Assembly: GCA_001303415.1 (NCBI GenBank)
Contig: LJTN01000030.1
Coordinates: 1-40,301, forward strand
Source: Myxococcales bacterium SG8_38
Lineage (GTDB): Bacteria > Myxococcota_A > Polyangia > Polyangiales > Houyiibacteriaceae
Length of the DNA: 40,301 nt
Direction of reading: 5' to 3'
Shown: one piece after another, positions 1 to 9,423 of the stretch
Position numbering within the stretch: the first letter of the stretch is position 1
Layout of the letters: every line of letters begins with the position of its first letter
The notes under the pieces: generated by a model
What the model was told of the DNA's origin: nothing
What the model saw: only the letters and a program-made list of their open reading frames with translations
The model's database searches: none
Program-made: the position numbers and the translations under genes

Positions 1-1914
1 CCGACATCCGCGCTCGACGACGGCACGTTTGATCCGATCGACGAAAGCGCGAGCTATCTGCCCGTTTCCGGTGGTGGCCCCGCAGGTCTGGCTCTCGACG
101 AAGCCAACGGGAATCTCTTCGTGCTCACCCGGTTCGACAACGCAATCTCGGTCATCGATTTGACCACGGCCACGGAGACGAACCACTTTCCGCTCCACAA
201 TCCCGAGCCAGAGTCGATCCTTGCGGGCCGCGCGTTGCTCTACGATGCGTTCAACACGTCGAGCAACGGGGAAGCATCGTGCTCTAGCTGCCACGTGTTT
301 GGAGATTTCGACAGCTTGGCCTGGGATCTCGGAGATCCGGATGGTGTCGTGACGCTGAATCCGATGGCGATCAACTTCGAAGACGTCCTTCAGTTCTTTC
401 CAGTCGACACGTCGAGACTGAACGGGAGTGGCGATCCCAGGGACTTCCATCCCATGAAGGGGCCGATGACGACGCAAACGCTTCGCGGCCTGTCGACCAG
501 CGGGCCGATGCACTGGCGTGGGGACCGGTCAAATGGCTTCTTCGGAATCAACGGCACAAGCGAGGTCGTATCCTTCATGAACTTCATCGTGGCGTTCCCG
601 GGCCTACTTGGAAGCAACATCCCGCCAACGGATCCCGGCTTCCAGGCCGCCATGGGCGACTTCGCGGCCTTCGCGCTTCAGATTACGATGCCACCGAACC
701 CGGTCCGGGCGCTCGACAACAGCTTGAACGGGAGCCAGCAGGCGGGCATGGACTTCTTCGACGGAAGCACGGGGCAGCTGTCGGACGGCGCAAGCCTCAA
801 CGGATTCACCTGCGAAGGCTGTCACCGGCACGACCCCAGTCAGGGGTTCTTCGGCACCGGCAGAAATGCGAGCTTCGAGGCCGAACCACAGATCTTCAAA
901 ATCCCCCACTTCCGGAATCTCTATCAGAAGGTCGGCATGTTCGGGATGCCCAACGTCGACTTCAACCTGCCTGGCAATGGGAGCCACATGGGAGATCAGG
1001 TTCGGGGCACCGGTTTCATCCACGACGGCAGCACGGACACCTTGTTTCGCTTCTTCACCGCCGATGCGTTTCGAAATCCCGGTATCATCAACAACGACCC
1101 CAACGTTGGGTTCAACGGGGGCGATCCGCAGCGCCGGGATGTCGAGCAGGCCATGCTGGCGTTCGACTCGGACTTGGCACCCATCGTAGGACAACAGGTC
1201 ACCCTCGACGACGGCAACTTCGCGCTGGTGAACGGCAGACTAGGACTGCTCGAGCAACGGGCGGGCACGCCGTTCTTCTCGGCAATCTTGGGGGATGCTG
1301 CGACGGAATGCGACCTCGTGGCGCACGGTGTGTGGAATGGCCGCTCGAGGAGCGCGCTCTACGATCCAGTGGCCGACGTCTACGTTCCGGACTCGCTCGC
1401 CGAGTCTGCCATCGCCGCAGCAGATATGCGCGCCATGGCCCAAGTGCCGGGTCAGGCGACCACGTTTACCTGCGTGCCCCCCGGCTCGGGAGAGCGCATC
1501 GCGTGGGACCGAGATGGAGATGGAATTCGCAACCATGACGAGTCCCTCTCGAGCACCGATCCCGCCAACCCCGGAAGCGTCGCCGGGGCGTGCGGTGACG
1601 GAATCGACAACGACGGCGACGGGGCCATCGACTTGGCCGACACGGGTTGCGCAGTTGCTTCGGCAAACATCGAGAACCCGCAGTGCGATGACGGCTATGA
1701 CAACGACGGCGACGGGACCATCGACTTCGCCGGCGATCCGGACTGTCGCGAGCCGAGTTGGAACCAGGAGATGGCGGCAAGACCGAGTCGGGACTGCCGC
1801 GTCAGCCGAAGCGATCCAACCAACGGCCTACTCTGGCTCGCGATTCTCGTACTGGCATTACGGTTGGGCAATTGGCGGTGGATCAGTCGTCGGTGGCTTT
1901 CGAGAAGTCGGTGA
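1..1914 (+). CDS. Di-haem c-type cytochrome/MauG-like protein, 5' end outside window
   Basis: The frame is open from base 1, so the true start lies upstream; the visible part is 637 codons. The first ~50 residues (ending in a VIDL-type strand) look like the end of a YVTN-type beta-propeller. Two haem c sites follow: CSSCH at bases 280-294 and CEGCH at 811-825, with an LRGL...MHWRGD stretch between them that is typical of cytochrome c peroxidase/MauG-like proteins. Near the C-terminus are two Asp-rich DNDGDG repeats with flanking cysteines, then a hydrophobic helix (LLWLAILVLALRL) and an Arg-rich tail, resembling a cell-surface sorting tail. The family suggests a periplasmic or surface redox protein; the substrate is unknown. 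The 3' end overlaps the convergent gene by 32 bp. Confidence 0.8.
   Translation, partial: PTSALDDGTFDPIDESASYLPVSGGGPAGLALDEANGNLFVLTRFDNAISVIDLTTATETNHFPLHNPEPESILAGRALLYDAFNTSSNGEASCSSCHVFGDFDSLAWDLGDPDGVVTLNPMAINFEDVLQFFPVDTSRLNGSGDPRDFHPMKGPMTTQTLRGLSTSGPMHWRGDRSNGFFGINGTSEVVSFMNFIVAFPGLLGSNIPPTDPGFQAAMGDFAAFALQITMPPNPVRALDNSLNGSQQAGMDFFDGSTGQLSDGASLNGFTCEGCHRHDPSQGFFGTGRNASFEAEPQIFKIPHFRNLYQKVGMFGMPNVDFNLPGNGSHMGDQVRGTGFIHDGSTDTLFRFFTADAFRNPGIINNDPNVGFNGGDPQRRDVEQAMLAFDSDLAPIVGQQVTLDDGNFALVNGRLGLLEQRAGTPFFSAILGDAATECDLVAHGVWNGRSRSALYDPVADVYVPDSLAESAIAAADMRAMAQVPGQATTFTCVPPGSGERIAWDRDGDGIRNHDESLSSTDPANPGSVAGACGDGIDNDGDGAIDLADTGCAVASANIENPQCDDGYDNDGDGTIDFAGDPDCREPSWNQEMAARPSRDCRVSRSDPTNGLLWLAILVLALRLGNWRWISRRWLSRSR
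1591..1746 (+). repeat. Two Asp-rich calcium-binding-type repeats within the di-haem protein
   Basis: Two imperfect in-frame copies, at about 1591-1650 and 1684-1746, share a DNDGDG core, a following ID[LF]A and flanking cysteines. Such thrombospondin type-3-like Asp-rich repeats bind calcium and often precede C-terminal surface anchors in myxobacterial exported proteins. The function here is inferred from the pattern only. Confidence 0.6.
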
Positions 1915-2662
1915 GCACGCGCTCGATGCTCTCTTCGACACGAATCTCCCCGCCGTCTTCCGACTTCAGCGTGTACTCGAGAGCACGGTCTTGTCTCACG
2001 ACCCCGACGTCGCGAACGAACCAGGTCGTCTCCGTGATCTTGCCGACGTGAATGGGAATGTCGGAGACCGCTCCCGAGACAGGGCCCTCCGCGACTATCT
2101 TGAGCGCATCGGGAAAGCTCCCCGCTGGAACCTCGATGCCCTCGACCTCCTGCGACGTGACGGCGAGTGAAATCTGCAACGAGCCCTGCTCGATGGTCAC
2201 CGGCTCGGTGGCAGGAGGATCGGTCAAGAGTGAAACCGGCTCTGGCAAGTCCGAGCCTTCCGCTCCTTCCGCGTCAACGGCGTGCAACGTAATCGCCGTA
2301 GGAGTTGCCGACAGATGCAGCACCGATTCCGTTGGCGGCGCCGAGCCATCCTCGGAATTGGTCTGGTAAACCTTCTGACTCACTTCGAAGATCGGAAGCT
2401 CGTTCGAGGAGAGGCGCGACACGCCGACCACGCTCTGCTCCATCGTTCCGAGCCTCGTCGTCTCTGCCACTTCAAGCGCTCCGCTTGTGTGGCCGCGCTG
2501 GGTGGTTTGATAGGACCACGTGTTGCCGACCTCGAGAGGATAGTACGAGGCGATGCTGGTCCCGGCGCGACGAGAAGCCACGGCCCACGCGACACCGATC
2601 ATCGCGACGACCACAACTGCCACTATCACCTTGGTAGCGTTGGAGACGGAGCCGCTTGCCAC
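1883..2662 (-). CDS. Membrane-anchored periplasmic protein of unknown function
   Basis: 259 residues, apparently starting at a GTG. An N-terminal transmembrane helix (about residues 11-28) is followed by Arg-Arg. Next comes a YYPLEVGNTWSYQ stretch, which resembles the opening of a class of exported proteins that begin YPL-x-VGN-x-W-x-Y. The rest is rich in Ser, Thr, Glu and Val, fits an all-beta soluble domain, and has no catalytic motif that I recognise. It is convergent with the di-haem protein and their 3' ends overlap by 32 bp. No clear ribosome-binding site precedes the GTG, so the start is uncertain. Confidence 0.7.
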   Translation of the reverse strand: MASGSVSNATKVIVAVVVVAMIGVAWAVASRRAGTSIASYYPLEVGNTWSYQTTQRGHTSGALEVAETTRLGTMEQSVVGVSRLSSNELPIFEVSQKVYQTNSEDGSAPPTESVLHLSATPTAITLHAVDAEGAEGSDLPEPVSLLTDPPATEPVTIEQGSLQISLAVTSQEVEGIEVPAGSFPDALKIVAEGPVSGAVSDIPIHVGKITETTWFVRDVGVVRQDRALEYTLKSEDGGEIRVEESIERVLTDFSKATDD

Positions 2663-2901
2663 GGCCGAACGCTAGCATGGCAGGCCCGACGCAACCAGTG
2701 CGCCGCTGCAAAACCCGAATGATTCCAAGCGCCCAGGATGGAAGATGTCCTGGACAGCGCACCACGGCTTGGGCGGACGACGAACACGATTGAGATCGGC
2801 GTCACAGTCTTGTAGCTTGCGGAACCTATAGTCGCGGCGGGCTCGTTCCAGGCCCCGCTCATTCCGACCGCCTTTCGCGGCTGTCATCTCTCCGAGGTCG
2901 C

Positions 2902-5139
2902 ATGCGCCCCCATACGAAACGAGTCCTCTGTGCCGCCCTGGTGGCACTCGTCCTGCCCAACATTTACGGCGTCGGCTGCGAAAGGGAGTTGACGGCGTAT
3001 CCAACCATCACCTCCCCTCTGCCGAACGCGACGATCCCCGCCTCGGGCTTGTTCACTGCATCGGTGAGCTTTCCGAGCTCATTGACCGCGAGCTCGCTGG
3101 TGGAAATGGAGCTTCAGACGGATCAAGGAGCGATTCGCCTCGACGTCACGTCGTCGTTCTTGCCATCCGGACAATCGGACTTTGCCGGCGCGACGAGCGC
3201 GTCAGCCGATCTCGATGCCGCAGCGTTGGGCCTGGTCCCCGGGCCCCAGACGTTCATCGTTCGCCTGGATGCAAGCGGCAGTGGCGGTTTGGCCGCCCGC
3301 GCCACTTCGTTTACCTGGTCCGGAGACACCGCCTGCGAAAGCACGGCAAGCATCGCGCTGAGCGAGTGCTTTCTCGCGGCTAGCGACGCTACGCGGCAGT
3401 GTTATTCGAGCACGGGCGCCGCCTGTAGTCCGGCCGCGGCCGAGTTGGTGGCGGCCGAGAGCCAGCTGCGCGCAAGCGTGACCAGCGCATGCAGCGACAG
3501 CGGTGTGCAGTCGCTCGGCTACGGCGCAGCGATCACGGCGGACGGTCTTGCGGATCGTCTCGTCGAAGAATGCATGGGCAATGCCACGACCCTCGCCGCG
3601 CGAATCTTTGGCGGCCCGCACGGCAAAGTTCTCGCAAGCGTGTCGGGCGGTCAGTTGCCCCTCGGTGAAACCTGCCTCGATGCCGCGTACGCGGAGAGCG
3701 CCTCGTTCATCGACATCGCCTACAACCTACAGGGCGCTTGCATGCTCGACGACGCGAGCTGCTCGAGCGCGTCGGTAGCTTCCGATATCGCGGCGGTCGC
3801 TGCTCAGTCCGCTGCCGTCATCGACGCCGCCTGCCCGTCGCAATTCCTCGAGTTCCTCGTGGGCCTCCCCACCGCGGTCGCCGTCGAGCGCGCGAGACTG
3901 CAAAGCGAATGCATGGCCGGCTCCGCGCACGGCGACACCGGCCCCCTCACGCTCCTCTGCGCACCCGGAAGCTTGCCCGGAGTGAGCTTCATCAAGACGC
4001 AGCCGTTGGGCCTGACGCCCCTCGCGCCGGGTGTGCCCACACAGATCCAGCTCGACCAATCCGTCTGGGGGACGGTCTGTGGAGATGGAAGCCCCTACAC
4101 GTTCTGGGTTCAGCTTCCGCCGGCCGGAAGCTCGGCGGCGAACGTCGTCGCGCACATGCAGGGCGGCGGCGTCTGTGTGACCGATTTTCAGTGCCTCGGC
4201 GTCGAAGCCAACTCGCCGAGCCTCTTCAGCTCGACCGACGACGAGTTCTTCCCGACGGGCGTCTTCAATCCCGATCCCGCGGTCAACGCCTTCGCTGACT
4301 GGACGAAAATCTTTCTCCCCTACTGCACCCAGGACGTCTTCACAGGCACAGGCACGACCAATTTCTTTCCGCGTCCCAATCCGCCCGGCGGTAGCCTCAC
4401 CGTCCGGCGCTATGGCGCGGTCAACGCGCGCGCGGCCATCCGCGTGCTGCGTAACATCCTCGGAAGCGAGCTCAACGCCAGCACGCCGACGGGCTACCGC
4501 CCCGACCTCTTGCGAGTCAACTTCAACGGAAGCTCGGCAGGCGGCTTTGGCGTGATGTTCAACCTACACCACGTGCTCGACGAAGAGCGCTGGGCGCACA
4601 CCACTTTCGTCAATGACGCAGCGCTAGGTCTCGATAGCCAGACCGGGTTCAGCATCGCCGCCCTCGGATCGATCGCGCAATCGGCCTGGGGTACTCGACT
4701 CTCACAGCCTCCCTATTGCCTGTCCGATGGAAGCAACGGCCCTAGCTGCGCCGTCGGTCCTGTCTTGAACGCGGCGCATTCGGAGAGAATGCTCGGCACG
4801 CCGGAGCAACAGCTCCTGCTCCTCTCGAATCAAGTGGACGACACACAGGTGAGCACGACGGGCTGGCCGGACACAGCCTCCTTCGTCAACGAGGTACGCG
4901 CTCAGTACTGCAATCAAGTCGGCCTGCCCGGCGTCCGCTTCTTCCTCGACGCGGTCCCGACGAGCCTCCACACGTACATGACCTCGGACTCTCGGTACTA
5001 CACCGAAGAGATTGCGGGCACCACCGTTGCCGCCTGGGTCGAGCAGGGCGTCTTCGATCCGACCAACCTTCCCGACCTCGTCGAAGAGGGCACCCTCACC
5101 GTCGATTACCCGGGCGTCCTCCCCTTCCCCTGCCCGTAG
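2902..5139 (+). CDS. Secreted pectinacetylesterase/Notum-family hydrolase
   Basis: 745 residues. The N-terminus is a signal peptide ending GVGC, possibly a lipoprotein site although position -3 is not the usual Leu. Residues ~35-340 form a Cys-containing domain that I do not recognise. The C-terminal ~370 residues match the pectinacetylesterase (PAE) family, which includes animal Notum: an oxyanion segment GGGVC, the nucleophile motif GSSAGG with Ser545, a candidate Asp646/647 and His690. The family is alpha/beta hydrolases that remove acetyl or acyl groups from polysaccharides or proteins. The substrate is unknown and the location is outside the cytoplasm. It is a stand-alone gene, with a 239-bp leader in which I see no other gene. 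Confidence 0.8.
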   Translation: MRPHTKRVLCAALVALVLPNIYGVGCERELTAYPTITSPLPNATIPASGLFTASVSFPSSLTASSLVEMELQTDQGAIRLDVTSSFLPSGQSDFAGATSASADLDAAALGLVPGPQTFIVRLDASGSGGLAARATSFTWSGDTACESTASIALSECFLAASDATRQCYSSTGAACSPAAAELVAAESQLRASVTSACSDSGVQSLGYGAAITADGLADRLVEECMGNATTLAARIFGGPHGKVLASVSGGQLPLGETCLDAAYAESASFIDIAYNLQGACMLDDASCSSASVASDIAAVAAQSAAVIDAACPSQFLEFLVGLPTAVAVERARLQSECMAGSAHGDTGPLTLLCAPGSLPGVSFIKTQPLGLTPLAPGVPTQIQLDQSVWGTVCGDGSPYTFWVQLPPAGSSAANVVAHMQGGGVCVTDFQCLGVEANSPSLFSSTDDEFFPTGVFNPDPAVNAFADWTKIFLPYCTQDVFTGTGTTNFFPRPNPPGGSLTVRRYGAVNARAAIRVLRNILGSELNASTPTGYRPDLLRVNFNGSSAGGFGVMFNLHHVLDEERWAHTTFVNDAALGLDSQTGFSIAALGSIAQSAWGTRLSQPPYCLSDGSNGPSCAVGPVLNAAHSERMLGTPEQQLLLLSNQVDDTQVSTTGWPDTASFVNEVRAQYCNQVGLPGVRFFLDAVPTSLHTYMTSDSRYYTEEIAGTTVAAWVEQGVFDPTNLPDLVEEGTLTVDYPGVLPFPCP

Positions 5140-5325
5140 ATCGGGGACACGCTAGCTCCCCACAAGACGTCTCATCTCGCGGACTTACGCATAACACCGC
5201 GATTTCTCGTGGCCGCATGGCCAATGCGCGAGCCCCACCAACCTCTGGATGAACCGGGTCGAATAGCGAGCCCTATCCCCCCGGTGTAGCGCCAACGTCG
5301 GTCAGATCTTTTTCTTTCTTGGGGT

Positions 5326-6486
5326 CTAACGCGACCGGATCTTTCTCTTCCTTCGAGGCCGCAGCAGGAACACCACCATCATACCAACCAGCAACAGGGT
5401 ACCGACCCCGTCTCGCGGTTCTTGGACGCGGCACCCACAGCCGCCGCCGCCATCATCAGTGGGTGTCCCGCCGGCACCACCAGTTCCCCCATCACCACCA
5501 GTTCCTCCATTTCCGTTGGTGAAACCAGGTCCGCTGAGCTGGATGATCGAGTTGAACGGGTCGCCCTCCCACGTCGACACGAAGAAGTCATTGGACCGTA
5601 GATCGAACTCCAGTCCCCACGGCCCTTGGCCGAGGTCGGAGGCGAATAGCTCGTCCACAGGGTTCGTCGTTCCAAGGGTTGGCTCATCCGTATCCGCATC
5701 GATGGGGAGGCCCGTCGCTTGGTCAATCGCCAACACACGAATCTCGCCGTAGTCCCAATTCAGGTACATGAGATCGCCCTCGAAAAGCCCTGACGGAACG
5801 TATTGCAGCGCCCCAGTGCCCTGGCGTGGCAACGTTACGAACAGCACGGCATCGCCTGGTGTAAACATCCCGCCGCCCGCCGAGGTCAGCGGGATGTTGT
5901 AGATATTGCGGAACTCCGCAGACAAGTCCTCCTGCCAGGAGCTGACCTGCATTTGGCCAAAGCCCGTGTTGGGGTCGTCGATGTGCGGAGAGAAAGTGAG
6001 CCCCGCAACCGAGTCCGGAACATCCACGACGGACATGTCATAGGTGGTCTCTGCGCCCTCGAAGCCACCCGGCCTCTGAGCGATGCGGTTCGCAGGAAAG
6101 TATGTGTAGAAAAGCGTTCCGTCGGGTCCAAGCTCTAGACCAGCGTCGAGCCCCGTGAGCGTGCCGGAAAATACCAGAGTCGTCGTCTCCGCCGGCCCCA
6201 AATCCGTCACCCGACCTGTTTCAGGATCGCGAGTCACCGCAACCGCGTACAGCGCGCTGCCCGGCTGCTCGGAATTCCCCACGACGTAGAGCGTCTCGCC
6301 ATCTTCCGAAAACATCATGGCACCCAGCAGTCCTGGAACTCCGATGTCGCCTCCGCTCCAAATCTGAACGACCTCGAAGTTCGCTGGATCTTCGAGCTCG
6401 AGCGCGCCCGCCATGGACGTTGGCAACAGCAGAGTGGCAAGCACCAAATGAACGATCGTTCCCCTCGTATACGGCTGCATTTGCAT
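5326..6486 (-). CDS. Secreted beta-propeller-like protein with MYXO-CTERM sorting tail
   Basis: 386 residues. A signal peptide ends near residue 29 (MAGALE). The body carries short beta-strand motifs with recurring Gly-Pro-Asp-Gly and WDYG turns, fitting a propeller-like fold. A Gly/Thr-rich linker (residues ~330-350) leads to a C-terminal Cys-Gly-Cys, a hydrophobic helix (VGTLLLVGMMVVFLL) and an Arg/Lys cluster. This is the MYXO-CTERM layout, which directs surface anchoring in Myxococcota. The start is supported by AAAGGAG seven bases upstream of the ATG. It is divergent from the reductase gene and convergent with the PAE gene. Ligand or enzymatic role unknown. Confidence 0.8.
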   Translation of the reverse strand: MQMQPYTRGTIVHLVLATLLLPTSMAGALELEDPANFEVVQIWSGGDIGVPGLLGAMMFSEDGETLYVVGNSEQPGSALYAVAVTRDPETGRVTDLGPAETTTLVFSGTLTGLDAGLELGPDGTLFYTYFPANRIAQRPGGFEGAETTYDMSVVDVPDSVAGLTFSPHIDDPNTGFGQMQVSSWQEDLSAEFRNIYNIPLTSAGGGMFTPGDAVLFVTLPRQGTGALQYVPSGLFEGDLMYLNWDYGEIRVLAIDQATGLPIDADTDEPTLGTTNPVDELFASDLGQGPWGLEFDLRSNDFFVSTWEGDPFNSIIQLSGPGFTNGNGGTGGDGGTGGAGGTPTDDGGGGCGCRVQEPRDGVGTLLLVGMMVVFLLRPRRKRKIRSR

Positions 6487-6714
6487 GTCCCAACTCCTTT
6501 CACTGATCCTTCAGATAACGATGCAACCAGAGGCGGTCAATCGCGAATGGAACGCGCTCTGCAGAAACTTCTTCGGTGCGCAAAGCGTGCGCGCCTCATC
6601 GTCGCGTGCGCATCCATTTCGTGCTCCGTCATCCGACGTTCCGTGGGCCGAAGAGCGATGCAGGAGGCGCACGACGCGTTGGAGAAGCGCACGGATGTGC
6701 TAGATAAACACCTC

Positions 6715-7941
6715 ATGAAAGCAGTCGTTCTCGGCGCAGGTGGCATGGGGCGATACGCGGCGCGGACCGCAGCCGCGCAGGACTTCATCGAGGAGCTGGT
6801 GGTGGGCGATCTGGACGGAGGCGCCGCCGGCGCGCTTGCCGGACGCCTTGGCAACAAGGCGAGGGGCGCGGCCGTCGACGTCCTAAACGAGAAGTCGCTA
6901 CTCGACCTTCTTGCGGGAGCCGATGCGGTTCTCAATACGGTCGGCCCTTTCTTCCGGCTGGGTCCGCCCGTGCTGCGCGCTGCGGTTCGCGCCGGCGTGC
7001 ACTACCTGGACATCAACGACGATTGGGAATCGACCGAAGCGATGCTCGCGCTCGACGAGGAAGCGCGAGCTGCCGGGATCACTGCGGTGATCGGAGTGGG
7101 CGCGAGCCCCGGTATGTCCAACATGCTCGCGTGCCTCGCTATGCGAGAGCTCGACGAAGTCGACGAAGTGATCGCCGGCTTCGACCTCGATGCAGCCATG
7201 CCCGAACAGCGAGGGGACAAGCCCGCCGCAGCGACCGTGCACGGTCTCCATCAGCTGAGCGGACGCATTCGCGTGTTCGAAAACGGCGCCTTCGCCCAAG
7301 CAAAACCGCAACGCAGGGTCGACTTCGACTACCCGGGGCTCGGTCCGCGAACCGGCTGGACCATGGGGCACCCGGAAGCCGTGACCTTTCCGCGGGCCTT
7401 TCCGCAGCTTCGCTCCGCGCGTGTGGTGATGACCATGGCCCCGAGCAATCGGATCGCCGTCCGCGTCCTGACCGGTTTGATCGATGCGGGCCTGGTTCCG
7501 CTCGAAAGAGCTGCCCGTTGGGTCGAGCGCCTCGAAGGCGTCGGCAAGCCAGTCAAGACGCCAGCCGACTACATCGCCGAGATTCTCGACGAAGCCGCAA
7601 GCCGGCTGCCGCCGGTCTTTGCCGTGGCAAAGGGTCGACGTCAGGGTCGACCAGCCACCATTGCCGGGACCGTGCGCTCCGCTCCCCCGCTCGGCATGGG
7701 CGGCGCCACCGGGGTTCCGCTCGCCGTCGGTCTCGGCATCGTTCGCCCAGAGCTTGGCACCAAGTGCGGCGTGTTCGCGCCCGAGGCCATCCTCGACCCC
7801 GTCGCGTTCTTCGACGCGCTTGCTCCGCTTTGTGAGCCGGTCTGCCAAAGCAGCGATGACCTCGTGGTCCTCACGCGGTCGTGGGACGCGACGAATCTCG
7901 CCACCGCATTGTCCCGCGCAAAAGAGCTCTCGGCTCACTGA
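6715..7941 (+). CDS. Saccharopine dehydrogenase-like NAD(P)-binding oxidoreductase
   Basis: 408 residues from the chosen ATG. The frame stays open further upstream, but the family begins directly with the Rossmann strand, here MKAVVLGAGGMG, with the GxGxxG loop at residues 7-12; this decides the start. A second family mark is the NTVGPF stretch followed by HYLDIN. The domain (saccharopine dehydrogenase NADP-binding) is used by reductases and carboxynorspermidine-type enzymes; many bacterial members have no known substrate. It lies 66 bp upstream of the acyltransferase gene on the same strand and may be co-transcribed with it. I cannot name its reaction. Confidence 0.8.
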   Translation: MKAVVLGAGGMGRYAARTAAAQDFIEELVVGDLDGGAAGALAGRLGNKARGAAVDVLNEKSLLDLLAGADAVLNTVGPFFRLGPPVLRAAVRAGVHYLDINDDWESTEAMLALDEEARAAGITAVIGVGASPGMSNMLACLAMRELDEVDEVIAGFDLDAAMPEQRGDKPAAATVHGLHQLSGRIRVFENGAFAQAKPQRRVDFDYPGLGPRTGWTMGHPEAVTFPRAFPQLRSARVVMTMAPSNRIAVRVLTGLIDAGLVPLERAARWVERLEGVGKPVKTPADYIAEILDEAASRLPPVFAVAKGRRQGRPATIAGTVRSAPPLGMGGATGVPLAVGLGIVRPELGTKCGVFAPEAILDPVAFFDALAPLCEPVCQSSDDLVVLTRSWDATNLATALSRAKELSAH

Positions 7942-8007
7942 GCGGCGCTCTGCATCGAGAACAGGTCTGGTGCTGCCGGCTGCCCCGGCGTATGCTCGTA
8001 GGCCACC

Positions 8008-9423
8008 ATGCCGGACGCATTCTATGAGCGCCTGAGCGCGCTCGACGCCATCTTTCTCGATCTCGAGAGCGAAACCGTCCCCATGCATGTGGGTGCGGCT
8101 CTGCTCTTCGATGCAAAGCCTCTGATGCTCGAGCACGGCGGGCTCGACATCGAGCGCATCACCCAATACACGTTGGCCGCCCTCGATACCGATGCTCGCT
8201 ACCGGCAGCGTCTGGCTTGGGTGCCCGGTCTACGCCACCCGGTCTGGGTCGATGACGACCGATTCAACATCCACTTCCACCTACGCCACACCAGGCTCCC
8301 CCTTCCTGGCGACGAGCGAATGCTCAAGCGCCTGGTAGGAAGGTTGTTCTCGCAGCGCCTCGATCGCAGCCGGCCGTTGTGGGAGTTCTGGATCGTCGAA
8401 GGCGTCGAAAACGACCAATTCGCGCTGGTCGCCAAGGCCCACCATTGCATGGTCGATGGCGTCGCCGGTGTCGGGCTTGTGGAGGCACTGTTGCAAATCG
8501 GACCACCTGGCCCGCAAAGACAGCCCAAGGAATGGCAGCCCCGTCCGGCTCCTAGCGGACCGGAGCTCTTGCGCCACGAGATCAAGCACCGCATCGACGG
8601 GCTCCGCAAGCTGACCCATTTCGGGCCACGGATTCGAAAAGACTTCGGAGGCGTGGTCGGTGTGCTCCGTTCGGGAATGAAGCTCGGCCCGCAAACGGCG
8701 TTCACGGCACCGGACGTCAGCGCGTATCGGCGCTTCGATTGGACCTCCTTCGATCTCGTAGACGTGAAGGCGATCAAGAATGCACTCGGGGGCACCATCA
8801 ACGATGTGGTGCTCGCGACGACGACGGGCGCCATCCGTCGCTTCCTCGAAGCACGGAAGGTCGATGTCGATGCTATCGACGGTTTTCGTGCGTTTCTCCC
8901 GGTCAGCACACGCAAAGCAAGCGGCGGATTGACCGGCAACCAGGTGGCCATGCTCCTGGCGGAGCTCCCGATATCCGAACCGGACCCCATCCAACGGCTC
9001 GACGAAGTCATTCGCGTCACCACCACGCTGAAGAAGGAGTCCAACCAAACCGCTGGCGCGGAGCTAATCGAAGACGTTGCGGACCTGACGACGAGACGCA
9101 TCATCTTGGAGATCTCTCGTGCCGCCATTCGCCGGCGCGCCTACAGTGTCGTGGTCACCAACGTGCCGGGTCCGCCGCTCGAGCTCAACCTGCTAGGCGC
9201 GCCGATGAAGCGTATCTATCCGCTGGTTCCGATCCCCCCAACGCAAAACCTCGGCATCGCTCTATTCAGCTACAACGGCTGGCTCTGTTGGGGGTTCAAC
9301 GCCGACTGGGAGCGCTTCCCCGAGGTGCACGAGCTCGTCGAACACCTGGAAGCGTCATTCGCGGAGTACAAAAGGCTCGCCGAAAGCCGAGCGGAGTCAC
9401 ATCATGTGGCAGGATATCTGTAG
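8008..9423 (+). CDS. Wax ester synthase/diacylglycerol acyltransferase (WS/DGAT family)
   Basis: 471 residues, close to the usual length for this family. The active-site motif HHxxxDG is present as HHCMVDG at residues 145-151. The N-terminus SALDAIFLDLE and the later NDVVLATTTGAIR and VVTNVPGP stretches are also family marks. WS/DGAT enzymes esterify fatty alcohols or diacylglycerol with acyl-CoA to make storage wax esters or triacylglycerol at the cytoplasmic membrane. The last 20 bp overlap the start of the GH97 gene, suggesting coupled translation. A second family member lies at 31875-33281. Confidence 0.9.
   Translation: MPDAFYERLSALDAIFLDLESETVPMHVGAALLFDAKPLMLEHGGLDIERITQYTLAALDTDARYRQRLAWVPGLRHPVWVDDDRFNIHFHLRHTRLPLPGDERMLKRLVGRLFSQRLDRSRPLWEFWIVEGVENDQFALVAKAHHCMVDGVAGVGLVEALLQIGPPGPQRQPKEWQPRPAPSGPELLRHEIKHRIDGLRKLTHFGPRIRKDFGGVVGVLRSGMKLGPQTAFTAPDVSAYRRFDWTSFDLVDVKAIKNALGGTINDVVLATTTGAIRRFLEARKVDVDAIDGFRAFLPVSTRKASGGLTGNQVAMLLAELPISEPDPIQRLDEVIRVTTTLKKESNQTAGAELIEDVADLTTRRIILEISRAAIRRRAYSVVVTNVPGPPLELNLLGAPMKRIYPLVPIPPTQNLGIALFSYNGWLCWGFNADWERFPEVHELVEHLEASFAEYKRLAESRAESHHVAGYL

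Noticed and set aside
2663..2901. Small genes in the 239-bp gap before the PAE gene
   Set aside because: Both strands were read and no frame shows a protein-like sequence or RNA-like fold.
5140..5325. Terminator hairpin between the PAE and MYXO-CTERM genes
   Set aside because: Only a weak 5-bp GGGGA/TCCCC pairing is visible near 5145-5163, too little to call.
6448..6714. N-terminal extension of the saccharopine-dehydrogenase-like protein
   Set aside because: It overlaps the divergent MYXO-CTERM gene and the family begins at the Rossmann strand; the extension has no family similarity.
6898..8166. 422-codon open frame on the minus strand opposite the saccharopine-dehydrogenase-like gene
   Set aside because: It is antisense to a clear family member, has no recognisable motif and reflects the codon bias of a GC-rich gene.
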